Shown here: in pieces, positions 1 to 9,099 of the stretch
Layout of the letters: each line of letters opens with the position of its first letter
Numbering within the stretch: position 1 is the first letter of the stretch
Origin: Solitalea agri
GTDB taxonomy: Bacteria > Bacteroidota > Bacteroidia > Sphingobacteriales > Sphingobacteriaceae
Length of the DNA stretch: 64,000 nt
Reading direction: 5' to 3'
Assembly: GCF_023914155.1 (NCBI RefSeq)
Contig: NZ_JAMWYS010000036.1
Span: 186,001-250,000 of the forward strand
Program-made: the position numbers and the translations under genes
The notes under the pieces: model-generated
Database searches by the model: none
The model's input: the letters and a program-made list of their open reading frames with translations, nothing else
Told to the model about the DNA's origin: nothing

Positions 1-1
1 C

Positions 2-1750
2 TCGGCAAACAATATCAGCAACATTACCCAACAGCTAAATATGAAGAATGGAAGTTTTACTTCTACCTTTAATGTTGGTGAAAAGGCCACCGTAAGCTAT
101 ACCGTTTATTCATTAAGGCACCTGCCGTATTCGGTACTGGTTGATATAAGTATAAGTGCGAAGCAAGATGTAGAGATAAGTGCTTCCAATACGATGGAAA
201 CGCCTGATGCCTTGCGTGATGCCCAAAATTACTTTAATGAGATTGCCCGCTCGCATGTAACCATCAGTTTGCTTACCACAACGGCTAAAAGTCCGACCGG
301 TAAAATTGGCTTGGCTGCGTCAACCACCTTTTTATTTGAGGAACCTAAAGATCTGCAGCCCAATATAATTCATGCTATGTATGATAATAATAAACATAGC
401 ATGCGGTTTACAAAGAAAATACAAGCCGGAACTACCTATTCATATGCAATAGCAGGGGCTATTTTAAGTACAGCTCATCATCCCGATCCTTTGAATGAAG
501 CGGAACGACTCACAATTTTTGCCAAAATGGAAGGTAAGCAGCGCCTAATCAGCTTGCACAACAAGGCTTGGGATGATTTATGGAAGAGTGATATTTTGAT
601 AGAAGGAGACGATCAGGCTCAGCAAGATGTTAGAAGCATGCTGTATCATTTGTATGCTTTCTCGCGGGCAGGTTCGGGAATGTCACTGTCGCCAATGGGA
701 TTATCGGGTTTAGGATATAATGGACACGTTTTTTGGGATACCGACACTTGGATGTTCCCTCCTTTGCTGGTTTTACACCCCGAAATAGCCGAATCATTGA
801 TCGACTATCGATTTAAGCGTTTAGAAGTTGCTAAGCAAAATGCCTTTTCGCACGGCTATAAAGGTGCCAGGTTTCCCTGGGAAAGTGCTGAATCAGGTGC
901 CGAGGAAACACCTGTTTGGGCCTTAAGTGGTCCATTTGAGCATCATATAACAGGATGCGTTGCCTTTGCAACCTGGAATTATTACTGTGTTACTCAGGAT
1001 AAAGAATGGTTGAAAAACAAAGGTTGGCCAATTCTTGAAGCTACCGCCGATTTTTGGGCCAGTCGTGTTGAACGCAACGGCCCGGGCAAGTTTGATATAA
1101 AAAATGTGGTGGCTTCGGATGAATGGGCCGAGAATGTTGATAATGATGCGTTCACAAATGCGGTAGCCAAAGCAAATCTGGAAATCGCTAACCAAGCTGC
1201 AAAGTTATTAGGTAAACTGGAAAATGCTGATTGGAGCCTGGTGGCTAAAAATATCCCTATTCTTCAATTTCCTGATGGCGTTACCCGCGAACACGCTACC
1301 TATAATGGAGAACCCATTAAGCAGGCTGATGTGAATTTGCTGGCCTACCCGCTTAAAGCGATCACCACTGAAGAGCAGATCCAAAAGGATCTCAAATACT
1401 ACCAAACACGGGTTCCTGTTTCAGGTACCCCGGCAATGACGCAGGCTATTTTCTCCTTACTCTATGCGCGTTTGGGAGATGAAAAACAAGCCTATCATTA
1501 TTTTCAGGATGCATTTATCCCCAATCTAAATCCTCCTTTCAGGGTAATTGCCGAAACCAAAGGCGGAACAAACCCCTATTTCGCGACCGGTGCCGGAGGG
1601 GTGCTGCAAGCGGTTTTAATGGGTTTTGGCGGATTAGATATTACACCAAAAGGCATTCAGCAAGTGAAAAGTAAACTGCCTGCTCATTGGAAGTCATTAA
1701 CCATAAAAGGAGTGGGCCCTGCTAAGGCTACTTATCTCATAAAGAAGTAA
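2..1750 (+). CDS. GH65-type glycoside hydrolase, 3' part (5' end outside window)
   Basis: The frame is open from base 2, before the first ATG at 41, so the gene begins upstream. The product resembles family GH65 (alpha,alpha)6-barrel enzymes, close to the protein-glucosylgalactosylhydroxylysine glucosidase type. Visible landmarks are GHVFWDTDTWMFPPLL, then YKGARFPWES, then SDEWAENVDNDAFTNA, where the acidic residues near base 1121 are the likely general acid, and a C-terminal glycine-rich segment (FATGAGGVLQAVLMGFGG). The N-terminal part is a beta-rich substrate-side domain. It probably cleaves an alpha-glucoside. Secretion cannot be judged without the N-terminus. The next gene follows after 8 bases, suggesting co-transcription. 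The family call is firm and the substrate is unknown. Confidence 0.85.
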   Translation, partial: SANNISNITQQLNMKNGSFTSTFNVGEKATVSYTVYSLRHLPYSVLVDISISAKQDVEISASNTMETPDALRDAQNYFNEIARSHVTISLLTTTAKSPTGKIGLAASTTFLFEEPKDLQPNIIHAMYDNNKHSMRFTKKIQAGTTYSYAIAGAILSTAHHPDPLNEAERLTIFAKMEGKQRLISLHNKAWDDLWKSDILIEGDDQAQQDVRSMLYHLYAFSRAGSGMSLSPMGLSGLGYNGHVFWDTDTWMFPPLLVLHPEIAESLIDYRFKRLEVAKQNAFSHGYKGARFPWESAESGAEETPVWALSGPFEHHITGCVAFATWNYYCVTQDKEWLKNKGWPILEATADFWASRVERNGPGKFDIKNVVASDEWAENVDNDAFTNAVAKANLEIANQAAKLLGKLENADWSLVAKNIPILQFPDGVTREHATYNGEPIKQADVNLLAYPLKAITTEEQIQKDLKYYQTRVPVSGTPAMTQAIFSLLYARLGDEKQAYHYFQDAFIPNLNPPFRVIAETKGGTNPYFATGAGGVLQAVLMGFGGLDITPKGIQQVKSKLPAHWKSLTIKGVGPAKATYLIKK

Positions 1751-1758
1751 ACCAAGGC

Positions 1759-3258
1759 ATGTTTAGAAGAGATTTTCTTAGGAATTTAGGTTTACTTGGG
1801 GCGGTGGCCGCAATACCTACAGGAGTGGCTAATGCTGCTGAGCATTCAGCAAAGTCATTAAATCAGGTAGAATTTATCACGCTTAAAGGGAAAGTTCATG
1901 AGGGGAGAAAGGGAATAGCGGGGGTAACAGTAAGCGATGGTATCAATTGTACACAAACCGATAAAAACGGTTTCTATAGGTTATTAAGTAATAAAACTGC
2001 GGAGTTTGTTCATATCTCTATTCCGGCTGGGTTTCAAATTGAAAATGAAAACTGCATAGCCTCATTCTACAGGGTTATCAATAAATATGAAAAGGTTTTT
2101 ACTGCTGATTTCGGATTGAAAAAATTAGCCGTTGATTCAGATGATAAACATCGCTTTGCTGTTTGGGCTGATCCTCAAATAATGAATCGAAGAGATGCTG
2201 ATCTATTAGTATCAACTACTGCTCCCGATTTAGCCGAATTGGCAAAGGTTTATTCCGATCAGCCTTTTCATGGAATTTGTTGTGGCGACCTGGTTTTCGA
2301 TAAGCATGAGCTTTTTGCCGATTATAAACAGGCTGTCGCGTTAACAGGCGTTCCTTTTTTTCAGGTGCTTGGTAACCATGATATGGATTATAATGATGTG
2401 AGGAGTGATGAATTTTCGGCCATTACATTTAAGGAACATTTTGGACCAACGTATTATTCATTTAATAGAGGAAAGGCTCATTATGTTGTTTTGGATAATG
2501 TGTTCTCTATCGGAGCCGGCAAACGTTATATCGGGTACTTGACTGAGAGCCAGTTAAGCTGGCTTGAAAAAGACCTGGCCTTGGTCCCTAAAGATTCATT
2601 GGTTATTGTGGTAATGCATATTCCTTCAGATACAGCTGAGAAAAAACGCTTGGGTTTAAAAGAAGAAAACATCGTGAGTGTGTTATCCAACCGGAAACAA
2701 TTGTATAAGATCCTGGAGCCTTTCAACACTCATATTATCTCAGGCCATACCCATTGGAATGAAAATGTGATTATCAGCGATCGGTTAATGGAACATAATT
2801 TAGGTACCGCTTGCGGAGCCTGGTGGAGCGGTCCCTGCTGTGGGGATGGAACTCCTGCTGGCTATGGAGTTTTTGAAGTGAACGGAACCCAATTGTCCTG
2901 GTTCTATAAATCAACCGGAAAGGATAAAAATTACCAGTTGGAGGTTTACAATAAAGGTTATCACAAAAAGTACCCGGATGAGCTATTGGTAAATGTTTGG
3001 AATTGGGATGAATACTGGAAAGTGGAATGGCTGGAAGACGGGGTGGAAAAAGGATCATTAACCCGAATTACTGACTACGACCCTCTTGCGCTTGAATTAT
3101 ATGATGGCCCTACTTTGCCTGCAATGCGTAAATGGGTTGAACCTATCATAACAGATCACCTTTTTACATTAAAGCCATCAGTAACTGCAAAAGAAATTGT
3201 GGTAAAAGTAACGGATCGATTTGGCACTGTTTATACAAGCAATAAGGTGTTGAGTTAG
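1759..3258 (+). CDS. Tat-exported calcineurin-like metallophosphoesterase
   Basis: 499 aa. The N-terminus carries a twin-arginine signal (RRDFLRNLGLLG followed by a hydrophobic stretch and ANAA), so export as a folded metalloprotein is likely. An N-terminal Ig/carboxypeptidase-like segment (residues about 40-125) precedes the phosphoesterase core, which shows the metal motifs in order: DPQ, GDLVFD, GNHDMD, HIPSD and SGHTHWN. A C-terminal beta domain of about 150 residues follows. This three-part layout (MetallophosN, Metallophos, MetallophosC) is typical of Bacteroidota. It lies 8 bases after the GH65 gene, so both may act on one extracellular glycoconjugate, although the substrate is not evident. 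A rho-independent terminator follows. Confidence 0.9.
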   Translation: MFRRDFLRNLGLLGAVAAIPTGVANAAEHSAKSLNQVEFITLKGKVHEGRKGIAGVTVSDGINCTQTDKNGFYRLLSNKTAEFVHISIPAGFQIENENCIASFYRVINKYEKVFTADFGLKKLAVDSDDKHRFAVWADPQIMNRRDADLLVSTTAPDLAELAKVYSDQPFHGICCGDLVFDKHELFADYKQAVALTGVPFFQVLGNHDMDYNDVRSDEFSAITFKEHFGPTYYSFNRGKAHYVVLDNVFSIGAGKRYIGYLTESQLSWLEKDLALVPKDSLVIVVMHIPSDTAEKKRLGLKEENIVSVLSNRKQLYKILEPFNTHIISGHTHWNENVIISDRLMEHNLGTACGAWWSGPCCGDGTPAGYGVFEVNGTQLSWFYKSTGKDKNYQLEVYNKGYHKKYPDELLVNVWNWDEYWKVEWLEDGVEKGSLTRITDYDPLALELYDGPTLPAMRKWVEPIITDHLFTLKPSVTAKEIVVKVTDRFGTVYTSNKVLS

Positions 3259-3344
3259 CTTTTGTGTTAGTAGAAAATTAAAAGGAATCAATCAGCAAAG
3301 CTTTTAGAAGGATTGTTGAAAAGAGACCAAATCAAATAAGCTGG

Positions 3345-3366
3345 GCGGCCGCAAGGCCGCTTTTTT
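3345..3366 (+). terminator. Rho-independent terminator after the phosphoesterase gene
   Basis: A perfect GC-only stem GCGGCC/GGCCGC closed by a GCAA tetraloop is followed directly by six T residues. It ends the GH65-phosphoesterase transcript before the MFS gene. Confidence 0.9.
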
Positions 3367-3480
3367 GTTTTTGGACAATTGAATGCTAAAATCAAACTAT
3401 AAATTGATTGGATTTCATGGTTTTTTGAGTTGTATTTGAACGGATAAATTCTCTATCTTTTTGGCAACCAATTTATTCGT

Positions 3481-5013
3481 ATGCAAACAATTCAACCAAA
3501 AAACAAAATTTGGGAAGTTATTTTTGCTTCCTCCGCTGGTACGCTCATTGAGTGGTACGACTTTTACATATTCGGCAGCCTTTCACTGATAATTGCCGAG
3601 AAGTTCTTTCCGGCATCTAACCCTACATTGGCCTACATTGCTACGCTGGCAACCTTTGCGGTAGGCTTTATCGTTCGTCCATTTGGAGCCATTGTTTTTG
3701 GCCGATTAGGTGACCTTGTGGGGCGTAAATACACTTTCCTTCTAACCTTATTGTTAATGGGAGGAGCCACTTTTGCCATCGGTTTGGTGCCTTCTTATCA
3801 GAAAATAGGGGTGTTTGCCACCATTATCATTTTAGCGCTTCGACTGATTCAGGGGCTTGCACTGGGAGGAGAATATGGAGGAGCTGCCACCTATGTGGCT
3901 GAACATTCACCACAAAACCAAAGGGGTTATTATACCAGCTTTATTCAAACTACGGCCACACTAGGACTGTTTTTATCGTTAGGGGTAATTTTGATAACCC
4001 GTACGGTGATGCCTGCAGATAGCTTTAGCGCCTGGGGTTGGCGAATTCCATTTTTATTATCGGTGTTCTTGGTCATCATGTCGTATTACATCCGTATTCG
4101 CTTACACGAATCGCCAATGTTTACACAGTTAAAGGCCGAAGGAAAAGTGGCTAAAAATCCGCTGAAGGAAAGTTTTGGAAATAAAGAAAACCTGAAAATG
4201 GTGCTGTTGGCCTTATTTGGTGCCACCATGGGGCAGGGAGTGGTTTGGTATACCGGGCAATTCTACGCTTTGTCGTTCTTGCAAAAAACAATGAATATCG
4301 AGTTTGTACAATCGAACGTGATCATTGCTATTGCGCTTTTACTGGGTACGCCATTCTTTATTGTTTTTGGAAAGCTTTCGGATAAAATAGGCAGAAAGAA
4401 AATAATGCTCGCGGGTATGTTGATAGCTGCAATAGGTTATTATCCTATTTATAAAGCAATGGATAATACGGCCAATATATCGTTGAAAACAGAAATTACT
4501 TCCTCGCGATTAGTGGAACGATCGATGGTTACAATGCCTGATGGTGCCGATGCCCGTAAAGTTATCGAAACCCGTTTTTATGACGATGGAACTAAAGTAA
4601 AAGAAACAAAAACCACAGCGACAGGTTCAACTGATACTTCCAAAATTGAAACAAAGCAAGAAGTTAGCTTGGGGATGCAAAACGTTATCTGGTTAATAGC
4701 CCTGATATTTATCCAGGTACTTTTTGTGACCTTGGTTTATGGCCCTATTGCAGCATTTCTGGTGGAGCTTTTCCCTACGCATATTCGCTATACATCGATG
4801 TCCTTACCTTATCATTTGGGTAATGGGGTAATAGGAGGATTATTACCTACAGTTGCAACAATACTGGTGTTAAGTACCGGAAATCATTTTGCCGGACTAA
4901 TTTATCCGATTAGCATTGCTTTGATCTGTTTTGTTATCGGCTTGTTGTTTATAAAAGAAAAGAATGTTGAGGAGCCCGAGAATGTAGAGCAGGCAGTGAA
5001 CGAAACGGTATAA
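3481..5013 (+). CDS. MFS transporter, metabolite:H+ symporter (MHS) type, with long hydrophilic loop
   Basis: 510 aa, inner membrane. The sequence has the MFS signature GRLGDLVGRKYTF after TM2 and the MHS-typical LALGGEYGGAATYVAEH in TM4. The family (KgtP, ProP, ShiA) takes up carboxylates or compatible solutes with protons. Unusual is a polar, charged insert of about 70 residues (about 325-398, rich in T, K, E and D) between two membrane helices, where MHS proteins normally have a short loop; similar inserts occur in some Bacteroidota homologues as far as I recall. The gene stands alone between a terminator and a repeat region. The substrate cannot be read from sequence. Confidence 0.9.
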   Translation: MQTIQPKNKIWEVIFASSAGTLIEWYDFYIFGSLSLIIAEKFFPASNPTLAYIATLATFAVGFIVRPFGAIVFGRLGDLVGRKYTFLLTLLLMGGATFAIGLVPSYQKIGVFATIIILALRLIQGLALGGEYGGAATYVAEHSPQNQRGYYTSFIQTTATLGLFLSLGVILITRTVMPADSFSAWGWRIPFLLSVFLVIMSYYIRIRLHESPMFTQLKAEGKVAKNPLKESFGNKENLKMVLLALFGATMGQGVVWYTGQFYALSFLQKTMNIEFVQSNVIIAIALLLGTPFFIVFGKLSDKIGRKKIMLAGMLIAAIGYYPIYKAMDNTANISLKTEITSSRLVERSMVTMPDGADARKVIETRFYDDGTKVKETKTTATGSTDTSKIETKQEVSLGMQNVIWLIALIFIQVLFVTLVYGPIAAFLVELFPTHIRYTSMSLPYHLGNGVIGGLLPTVATILVLSTGNHFAGLIYPISIALICFVIGLLFIKEKNVEEPENVEQAVNETV

Positions 5014-5061
5014 GTCCATTTTGTTTATATCGAAGATTGCCTGAAAAGACTTAGCGTAGTC

Positions 5062-5238
5062 CCTTGAGCAAAGTCGATCTTTCGACTTAGCTCAAGGTGA
5101 TGGCGTCAGACTGAGCCCGCTAGGAAAGCTACTCTTAGGGTGATAAACTGGGAATAATGTCAGGCTGAGCGAAGTCGAAGCCTCGCTCAAGGTGATAAAG
5201 CTGTTAATGTCAGTCTGAGTCCCGATCGCGTTATCGGG
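5062..5238. repeat. Intergenic palindromic repeat cluster between convergent genes
   Basis: The space between the MFS gene and the convergent oxidoreductase gene holds three related units starting GTCAGACTGAGC (5105), GTCAGGCTGAGCGAAGTCGA (5159) and GTCAGTCTGAG (5209). It also holds a CCTTGAG/CTCAAGG inverted repeat (5062-5097) and a CCCGAT/ATCGGG hairpin (5221-5238). The pieces CTCAAGGTGAT and AAGTCGA recur. This resembles dispersed intergenic repeats common in Bacteroidota, and it could also end transcription from both sides. Confidence 0.7.
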
Positions 5239-5244
5239 AAAGCC

Positions 5245-6372
5245 TTAAAATGGCCCTCCATGGGTTAAGTCAATTAATTTTGATGCTAATGCCGGTAAAT
5301 GAGACAGCGATTTTAGGGTGAGATTGGTTACCGTCGGATTCCCGAATAACTTTTGAAAAACCCTTCCGGCACTGAGTCTTGTGCTAAAGTTCTCTCGCCA
5401 TAGTTGATCGTACTGCTTTTCAGCCTGTGTCCGGCTAATGCTTCCATTTAAATAATCAGTCAGTACAATGTTCAATAGTTTCGAAGCATGCAAAGCCATG
5501 CTCATACCGTTTCCGCATAAAGGCGTTATCATACCTGCCGAATCACCCGCCATGAAAATATAATCTTCTACGGCCTGTTTGCGAGCAAAGCTTATTTGCG
5601 AGATCGCCAGCGGTTCCTCATATAAAAAATCAGCGTTCGAAAAGTAATTGTCGAGTAAGGGGTTTTTCTTTAGAACACGATCTTCTAAACGTTTAATGTT
5701 ATTCTGATTTTGCTGAAGTTGTTGGGCAGTGGTAAGGTAGCACAAACAAAAACGGTTATTGTCAACTGCCGAAATGCCGCAATAGCCATCTTCGAAATTA
5801 TGTAGTTCGATTAAATCTTTAGGAAAATCAAGTTTTACATGGTATTTAACACCGATATATTGCCTGGTTTTTAATTTGGTGTTTTCAATGAACGGTCGCT
5901 TAAGCTTAATGTCGAGGTTTGAACGCTTACCCCAGGCACCACACACTACTTTGGCTGTAAAATCTCCTGAAGAGGTTTTGAGGTAATGCTGATCATTCTC
6001 AAATTGAATATCGCTTACTTTAACGCCCTGCATGAGTTCAGTTCCATGTAATTTGGCAATTGCTGCAAGTTGGTCATCCAATGTATAGCGACTGATTCCG
6101 AAACCTCCCGGATTAAGTTTTTGCTGAAGTACTCGGCCATTGCAATCAGAAATATGTAGTCGGGTGATACGGGGAAGTTTCATTTCATCCAAAGGAATAC
6201 CTAGTGATTCAAGAAAATCCCATGATTCCATCGAAATATATTCGCCACAAACTTTATGGAAAGGATACTGCTCCTTTTCAAACAGAATGACCCGATGCCC
6301 GGCTTTGGATAGTTGAATGGCTAAGCCTAAACCGGCTAAGCCTCCGCCAATAATTGCTACTTCAAAATCCAT
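5245..6372 (-). CDS. FAD-dependent oxidoreductase, geranylgeranyl-reductase-like
   Basis: 375 aa. The N-terminus has the Rossmann FAD fingerprint IGGGLAGLGLAIQL with an acidic residue after beta-2 (LFEKEQYP). It also has the KVCGEYIS element seen in geranylgeranyl reductase-type flavoproteins and the second FAD motif FMAGDSAGMITPLCGNGMS. It ends a minus-strand operon with a prenyltransferase, a type III PKS and a methyltransferase, and overlaps the methyltransferase frame by 11 bases. By analogy with the Streptomyces srsABC phenolic-lipid operon (PKS, methyltransferase, flavin hydroxylase) it may hydroxylate the polyketide ring. Reduction of a prenyl chain is the alternative. Confidence 0.85.
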   Translation of the reverse strand: MDFEVAIIGGGLAGLGLAIQLSKAGHRVILFEKEQYPFHKVCGEYISMESWDFLESLGIPLDEMKLPRITRLHISDCNGRVLQQKLNPGGFGISRYTLDDQLAAIAKLHGTELMQGVKVSDIQFENDQHYLKTSSGDFTAKVVCGAWGKRSNLDIKLKRPFIENTKLKTRQYIGVKYHVKLDFPKDLIELHNFEDGYCGISAVDNNRFCLCYLTTAQQLQQNQNNIKRLEDRVLKKNPLLDNYFSNADFLYEEPLAISQISFARKQAVEDYIFMAGDSAGMITPLCGNGMSMALHASKLLNIVLTDYLNGSISRTQAEKQYDQLWRENFSTRLSAGRVFQKLFGNPTVTNLTLKSLSHLPALASKLIDLTHGGPF

Positions 6373-7069
6373 GGGTTCGTACAGTAATTAAATGTCTGAA
6401 TGCCCATTCCCAACTGATATTGGCATTACTGATACCGGCTTTCTTTAATAGCTCCTTCCACTCACTAAGCTTAAATCCACGGGCAACCGAAAGCTTTGCA
6501 TCATTTTTAACCAGGTACGATTTAGAAAAAAGCATGGTTAACAAATGGATACTATGATAGGCTAATGGATGGCGATGCAAATCGTTGATAACAAAACCCA
6601 TTTTGCCATTCTCGTTCATCCATTGTAAAAGCTCAACTATTTGTTGTTGTTGCAGATGATGGCAAAACAAGGAAGAAATAATGATATCGGGCTGGAGCTG
6701 GGAAGCATCAATAGCCCTGTAGTCGGATTGAATAAATGAAATTTCGGGAAAATCGGCACTTTCTTTCCGGGCAAAGTCGATGCATTCAGGTTTAAGATCA
6801 ACGCCAATCAGGTTCAGCTTCTTATTTACTTTTCTGGCCCAACGGGCTATGGCTCGTAAAGTATCACCTCCACCACTTCCTAAGTCGAGAATAGTTATAG
6901 GTTGATTCAGGTTTTTAGTTAAGCTGCTAATACCTTTGATCGTTATGGCATGCCCGCCTAATAAACGGTTGATCACATCCAGTTCCCGCAGGTTCTGAGC
7001 AAGGTCATTGTAGGGGATATGTTCTGCATCGAGCAATTCCTGCTGGTATGAACGGATGCTGAAATTCAT
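6362..7069 (-). CDS. Class I SAM-dependent methyltransferase of the polyketide cluster
   Basis: 235 aa. Motif I is clear (ITILDLGSGGGDTLRAIA), followed by an acidic residue at the end of beta-2 (IGVDLKPE) and a post-I motif near FIQSDYRAID. A cytosolic O- or C-methyltransferase is expected. It sits between the type III PKS gene (24-base gap) and the FAD oxidoreductase gene (11-base overlap), so translation is probably coupled. Methylation of the PKS product is an inference from position only. Confidence 0.85.
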   Translation of the reverse strand: MNFSIRSYQQELLDAEHIPYNDLAQNLRELDVINRLLGGHAITIKGISSLTKNLNQPITILDLGSGGGDTLRAIARWARKVNKKLNLIGVDLKPECIDFARKESADFPEISFIQSDYRAIDASQLQPDIIISSLFCHHLQQQQIVELLQWMNENGKMGFVINDLHRHPLAYHSIHLLTMLFSKSYLVKNDAKLSVARGFKLSEWKELLKKAGISNANISWEWAFRHLITVRTHGF

Positions 7070-7093
7070 TCCGGAACCAATTCAAGGTGAATA

Positions 7094-8194
7094 TTAGTTG
7101 GAAAGGATCATACTTTCCATGGTCAATCCCGGGCCAAATCCGGCGGCAAACACCATTTCTTTTTCGGCCCAATTTACTTTCGTGTCCATTATATCTTTTA
7201 GTACGTACAAAATTGTTGGCGACGACATATTGCCGTAGTGTTCCAGTGTGGAGTAAGCTGCTTGCAGATCAGTGCTGGAGATGGTTAATTCCTTTTGAAC
7301 AACATCTAAAATACGCTTTCCTCCAGGATGAATGGCCCAATGTTTAATATCCGATTGGGCTTTTCCTATTGCTTCAACGGTTTTAGCAACAAGGTTTTTG
7401 ATGCCGGCTTCCACCAAGTCAGGAATGTAGTTACTCAGGGTCATTAGAAAGCCGGTTTCCGAAAGCTTCCAAGCCATGTCCTTTTTCCCTTTAAAATGGA
7501 TTTCTGAATGGGTGTTTTCAATTTGCAAGCCTTTCCAATTGTTCTGAGTTGCTGCTTCATCAGAACAAACTAAAGCCGAAGCTGCCCCGTCAGCAAACAG
7601 TAAATTGGCCATCATGTTATCCATGTCATTCTTGGCCTGAAAGTGAATCGTGCAAATTTCCACAGAAACAATTAACACTCGGGCATTAGGGTAGGCTTTA
7701 CAAATTAAGTCGGCATGTTTTAGGGCATGCAGGGCTGCATAACAACCCATAAAGTTTACAGAAGTCCGATAAACGGTATGTTCCAGTCCTAAAAGTTCTA
7801 CCAGCTCAATATCTAAACCCGGGGCCGATAAACCTGTACAGCTTACTGTTATCAGGTGAGTAACTTCTGCCGGTTTAACAAATCCTTCCATGCATTTTTT
7901 GGCCGATTCCATACCTAAATTGCCGGCATGCTGATGATATACTTTCATCCGTGCTTCTAATGCAGGGTCTTCTTCCACATTGTCAAAAAATGAAGCGTGA
8001 TGACTGGCATAACGTTCTGAAAATTCGGGTAAAACAGAGTACCTGGTTTTTATGCCACTTCGCTGGTAAAGGATATTCAATAGCTTTTTCTCATCTAATG
8101 ATGGCTGCAAAACCTCAGTCATGTACTGCAAAATATCCTCTTGTTTATGCTTAAAGGTTGGATTCGCGGTGGCTATTGAAATAATTTTACTCAT
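7094..8194 (-). CDS. Type III polyketide synthase (chalcone/stilbene-synthase fold)
   Basis: 366 aa from the ATG at 8194. I chose this start because it overlaps the upstream stop codon as ATGA and gives the usual N-terminus (MSKIISIATANPTF); an upstream TTG would add 16 unlikely residues. The catalytic triad is visible: Cys151 in NFMGCYAAL, His289 in AIHPGG and Asn322 in YGNMSS. The region VSCTGLSAPGLD precedes the active-site Cys as in bacterial alkylpyrone or alkylresorcinol synthases. It should condense malonyl-CoA onto an acyl starter. Neighbouring prenyltransferase, methyltransferase and flavoenzyme genes suggest a tailored, prenylated aromatic lipid; the product is not known. Confidence 0.93.
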   Translation of the reverse strand: MSKIISIATANPTFKHKQEDILQYMTEVLQPSLDEKKLLNILYQRSGIKTRYSVLPEFSERYASHHASFFDNVEEDPALEARMKVYHQHAGNLGMESAKKCMEGFVKPAEVTHLITVSCTGLSAPGLDIELVELLGLEHTVYRTSVNFMGCYAALHALKHADLICKAYPNARVLIVSVEICTIHFQAKNDMDNMMANLLFADGAASALVCSDEAATQNNWKGLQIENTHSEIHFKGKKDMAWKLSETGFLMTLSNYIPDLVEAGIKNLVAKTVEAIGKAQSDIKHWAIHPGGKRILDVVQKELTISSTDLQAAYSTLEHYGNMSSPTILYVLKDIMDTKVNWAEKEMVFAAGFGPGLTMESMILSN

Positions 8195-9066
8195 GCTACT
8201 TGGTTTATAATGAAAAGCGTAATAAAACAAACATTCAGGCAAACCGAAGCAATGAGGTTCATGCGCATGGTATGCTCATAGTTTGCATTGCAAGGGTTGT
8301 TCCAAACCTTGATAAACCAACTTACGAAATAAAAAGCAATGGGAATAAAAAATAGTTGAAGGATATAAAAATTATTGATAAATCCTTTTTCTGTAAAATA
8401 GAGCCAGAAAAAGAGGTTAGCCAGAAGAAAGGAAATAGTACTAAAAATAAATGTCCCCCGGTAGCCCAATTTATAACTGAGCGTTATATCCCCGTTTTTC
8501 AGGTCCTCTTCATACTGATAGATCTGGGTTAGCGGATAAACCCCGGCAAGTAATAAACTGCTGGCTATCATTGCCCATACATGGATGTCAGTAATTGTTT
8601 TTAGGTCCAACAAGGTTGCTGCATGTAGGGTCATCAGAAAGGTAAATCCTCCCTGGAAAACAATCACCACTAAAAAGCCCAGGTACGGGTATTTTTTCAG
8701 ACGGATGCCTTTATAGCTATAAGCTCTTGAAGCCAAAATGTAAGCAAGCAAACACAGAAAGAAAATGGTGGAAATGAAGAAGGAAAGAGTTAATCCCAAG
8801 AGGTCGAGACAGAGCGCTGCATAAAACAGTTTTTTTGTGGGCTTTGGCGGATGCTTTAAGCCTCCAATACTTCCTTCGTCCTGGTCCATGTAGCTGTTAT
8901 AACCGTTGCTGGCCGGGTAAATAAATAGGTGAAGAATAATAAAAGCTAAAACTGAAGTCGACCAATGAATTGCCTCGGCCTGGCTCATGGCGAACACAAA
9001 AACCGGCATTAAAAAAAGAGAGAACGGAAAACGGAGAAGTAGGAGGGTGTTTTTGATTTGGTTCAT
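8191..9066 (-). CDS. UbiA-family membrane prenyltransferase
   Basis: 291 aa from the ATG at 9066 (MNQIKNTLLLLRFPF). Upstream in-frame ATGs to 9150 would add residues encoded by a palindromic repeat, so I reject them. Eight to nine membrane helices are apparent. The first Asp-rich site is NGYNSYMDQDEGS and the second is YQYEEDLKNGD, the positions that bind prenyl diphosphate through Mg2+. The family transfers prenyl chains to aromatic acceptors. It opens the operon and its TGA overlaps the PKS start (ATGA), so the PKS product or a derivative is the likely acceptor. The chain length is unknown. Confidence 0.88.
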   Translation of the reverse strand: MNQIKNTLLLLRFPFSLFLMPVFVFAMSQAEAIHWSTSVLAFIILHLFIYPASNGYNSYMDQDEGSIGGLKHPPKPTKKLFYAALCLDLLGLTLSFFISTIFFLCLLAYILASRAYSYKGIRLKKYPYLGFLVVIVFQGGFTFLMTLHAATLLDLKTITDIHVWAMIASSLLLAGVYPLTQIYQYEEDLKNGDITLSYKLGYRGTFIFSTISFLLANLFFWLYFTEKGFINNFYILQLFFIPIAFYFVSWFIKVWNNPCNANYEHTMRMNLIASVCLNVCFITLFIINQVA

Positions 9067-9099
9067 AGGTTGTGGTTCATGGTTCATAGGCGATAGTTC

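Noticed and set aside
3436-3461. Promoter TTG-N15-TATCTTTT before the MFS gene
   Set aside because: The spacing is short and the last base of the -7 box is wrong, so it was not listed.
8195-8242. Longer N-terminus of the type III PKS from a TTG at 8242
   Set aside because: It would overlap the prenyltransferase gene by 52 bases and adds residues not typical of the family; the ATGA overlap at 8191-8194 supports the shorter form.
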